A DNA stretch of 19,785 nt from Pseudomonadota bacterium. GTDB taxonomy: Bacteria > Pseudomonadota > Gammaproteobacteria > Steroidobacterales > Steroidobacteraceae. A model generated the notes under the pieces. The model made no database searches and had not been told where the DNA came from. It saw only the letters and a program-made list of their open reading frames with translations. This document shows positions 18,368 through 19,785 of this stretch, in pieces. A program made the position numbers and the translations under genes. Every line of letters starts with the position of its first letter. The first letter of the stretch is position 1. The DNA is taken from contig JAEWLQ010000067.1 in the NCBI GenBank assembly GCA_023457495.1, positions 1 through 19,785 of the forward strand, in the 5' to 3' direction.

Positions 18368-18922
18368 ATGCAGATACTCATTGAACTCGCCCCCCTGATC
18401 GCCTTCTTCGTGACCTACAAATTCTTTGGGGGCATCTACCCGGCCACGGCCGTGCTGATGGTGGCCATGCTGCTGCTGCTGGCCTGGGACTGGCTGCGCA
18501 CGCGCAAGGTGCCGCAGATGCACCTCGTGAGCGCGATCCTCGTGTGGGTGTTCGGCATCGCCACGCTGGCGCTGCGCGACGAACGCTTCATCCAGTGGAA
18601 GGCGACGGTGTTCTACTGGCTCGTCGCGCTGGCGCTGGCCGCCACCATCTGGATCGGCAAGGCGACCCTGCTCGAACGCCTGCTCGGCAAGAGCCTGCCC
18701 GAAGGTGTAACGGTCACTCCCGGCACCTGGCGCAACGTGTCGCTGCTCTCCGCCGCCTTCTACCTCGCCCTCGGCGCCGCCAATCTCTGGGTGGCGTACA
18801 CGATGAACGAGGCCACATGGGTGACGTTCAAAACCTGGATCGTGCTGCCGCTGGTCTTCGTGTTCACCGCCGGCGTGATCTTCTGGCTCGTGAAAGACCA
18901 CGAGTCGAAGGAGTCGGCTTGA
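18368..18922 (+). CDS. yciB: Inner membrane protein YciB (septation protein A family)
   Basis: 184-residue polytopic membrane protein with about five hydrophobic spans (near 4-22, 27-42, 52-68, 80-97, and two close spans from 126 to 176). Family signatures are LIELAPLIAFFVTYK at the N-terminus, the RxxKVxxM-like RTRKVPQMHL, FIQWKATVFYWL, and TWRNVSLLSAAFYLALGAANLWVA. YciB is linked to cell-envelope synthesis and septum formation in enteric bacteria and Shigella. The ATG at 18368 matches the family start. The last codons carry GAAGGAG, which serves as the ribosome site for the overlapping bolA-family gene. Confidence 0.93.
   Translation: MQILIELAPLIAFFVTYKFFGGIYPATAVLMVAMLLLLAWDWLRTRKVPQMHLVSAILVWVFGIATLALRDERFIQWKATVFYWLVALALAATIWIGKATLLERLLGKSLPEGVTVTPGTWRNVSLLSAAFYLALGAANLWVAYTMNEATWVTFKTWIVLPLVFVFTAGVIFWLVKDHESKESA
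18907..18913 (+). promoter_or_regulatory. Ribosome binding site deciding the TTG start of the bolA-family gene
   Basis: GAAGGAG inside the end of yciB sits five bases before TTG at 18919. This is the strongest ribosome site near the gene and supports TTG over the GTG further inside. Confidence 0.7.
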
Positions 18923-19176
18923 ATCCGCGCGTGGAGCGGCTGCGCGCGGCACTCGAAGCCGCCCTCGAACCCAGCGCGCTCGAGATCCGCGACGACAGCG
19001 CACGACACGCCGGGCACGCGGGGGCGCGCGAAGGCGGGCATTTCCACGTGACCATCACCGCCGCGAAGTTCGCCGGGACCTCGCAAGTGCAAAGACACCG
19101 GATGGTCTATGCTGCCGCCGCTGAATTGATGGGCCGCGACATCCACGCGTTGTCGATCGACGCGCGAGCTCCGTGA
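18919..19176 (+). CDS. BolA-family protein
   Basis: 85-residue BolA/IbaG-like protein; the family works with monothiol glutaredoxins in iron-sulfur cluster handling and stress responses. Seen are the N-terminal helix region NPRVERLRAALEAAL, then GHAGAREGGHFHVTI with the invariant His-rich part, FAGTSQVQRHRMVY, and a closing helix and strand. The best start is TTG at 18919, which overlaps the yciB stop as TTGA and has a strong Shine-Dalgarno; no ATG is available at the N-terminus. Size is closer to the short BolA forms than to E. coli BolA (105 aa). The yciB-bolA-peptidyl-prolyl isomerase order suggests one operon. Confidence 0.9.
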   Translation: MNPRVERLRAALEAALEPSALEIRDDSARHAGHAGAREGGHFHVTITAAKFAGTSQVQRHRMVYAAAAELMGRDIHALSIDARAP

Positions 19177-19217
19177 GCTCCGAGCCAAGAAAATTTCCCA
19201 ACTCCTTGAGATCCCAA

Positions 19218-19785
19218 ATGAAACTGATTCGATTTGCCGCGCTCGGCGCGGTACTCGCGCTGGCGGCGTGCTCCAAATCCCCCACCGACAAGGCCGCGGA
19301 TGCCGCGGCCCCCGCCAAACCTCCGGTGGTCACGGTGAATGGCAAGGCGATCAGCCCGGAGCTGTTCGAGGACTACGTGATGGCGGTGGCACAGAAACCC
19401 TCCTCCGAACTTCCCGCCGCTGACGTCGAGCAGATCAAGGAAAACCTGGTCCGCATCGAGCTCATCGCGCAGCAGGCCGAGAAGGACGGCTTCACCAAGG
19501 AATCCGAGCTCGCCAACCGGCTCGAGCTCTCCCGTCTCAACATCATCCAGCAGGCGGTCGCGCAGAAGTACTCGAAGGACAGCACGCCCACCGAGGCGGA
19601 GCTGCGCGCCGAATACGACGCGCAGATCGGCGCGGGCAGCCTGGTCGAATACCAGGCGCGGCACATCCTGGTGAGCAGCGAAGACGTGGCGCAGAAGGTG
19701 ATCCAGCAGCTCAAGAACGGCCAGGATTTCGCCGGCCTCGCCAAGCGGCTGTCGCTCGACAAGGACTCCGCGAAGAACGGCGGCG
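19218..19785 (+). CDS. Parvulin-type peptidyl-prolyl isomerase, lipoprotein (3' end cut by window edge)
   Basis: 189 codons are present. The product starts MKLIRFAALGAVLALAACSK, a lipoprotein signal with lipobox LAAC (15-18), so C18 should be lipidated and the protein exported. A helical SurA-N/PrsA-like chaperone part follows (about 40-140: VVTVNGKAISPELFEDYV, then Gln/Glu-rich helices), and a parvulin domain begins near 149 with EYQARHILVSSEDVAQKVI and FAGLAKRLSLDKDSAKNGG. It resembles PpiC/PrsA-type foldases that help fold exported proteins. It begins 41 bases after the bolA-family stop, with only a weak ribosome site (TTGAGAT). Confidence 0.9.
   Translation, partial: MKLIRFAALGAVLALAACSKSPTDKAADAAAPAKPPVVTVNGKAISPELFEDYVMAVAQKPSSELPAADVEQIKENLVRIELIAQQAEKDGFTKESELANRLELSRLNIIQQAVAQKYSKDSTPTEAELRAEYDAQIGAGSLVEYQARHILVSSEDVAQKVIQQLKNGQDFAGLAKRLSLDKDSAKNGG

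Noticed and set aside
17585..19003. Minus-strand 472-codon frame spanning yciO and the reverse of yciB
   Set aside because: It crosses two convincing genes in wrong frames, is low-complexity, and lacks domain features.

Overview
The window is high-GC, densely packed bacterial chromosome. Gene content and order point to a gammaproteobacterium, and the long spacer-poor operons suggest something near Steroidobacteraceae/Nevskiales or Xanthomonadales; that placement is an inference. There are 18 recognisable genes and one unrecognised lipoprotein gene. No rRNA, tRNA, CRISPR array, prophage or transposase was seen. No stretch longer than about 120 bases lacks a gene, apart from the 180 bases between serA and the end of serC, which hold structured elements.

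The left half (1-10070), nearly all on the minus strand, is a version of the gyrA-serC-pheA-hisC-(tyrA-aroA)-cmk-rpsA 'aromatic supraoperon' known from Pseudomonas. In transcription order it reads gyrA, serC, serA, pheA, [opposing lipoprotein gene], hisC, cmk, rpsA (cut by the window edge). serA has been added after serC. tyrA and aroA are absent between hisC and cmk. A lower-GC lipoprotein/beta-propeller gene on the plus strand separates pheA from hisC. The products cover serine synthesis (SerA, SerC), phenylalanine synthesis (PheA, with HisC as a possible aminotransferase), CMP phosphorylation, DNA supercoiling and translation.

The most unusual part is 6090-7430. serC and serA are each preceded by a leader with two small hairpins. 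The loops are identical in order (AAUAAC, then AAUAAG), while the stems differ in sequence yet still pair. In each leader the second hairpin ends directly against the Shine-Dalgarno sequence. A perfect 32-bp inverted repeat lies just after serC. serC itself is otherwise full length but carries an in-frame TAG at codon 294.

On the plus strand, 10188-13666 is ubiG-mupP-rmuC-yciK, tightly coupled by start/stop overlaps and again similar to Pseudomonas order, with rmuC added. Converging on it from the minus strand is yciO-trpS-scpA-scpB-rluB-like (18309 down to 13635). This carries tryptophanyl-tRNA synthetase, the two condensin partner proteins, and an RluB/RsuA-type protein whose catalytic aspartate motif is missing. 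The right end (18368-19785, plus strand) holds yciB, a bolA-family gene with a TTG start, and the first part of a parvulin-type lipoprotein peptidyl-prolyl isomerase.
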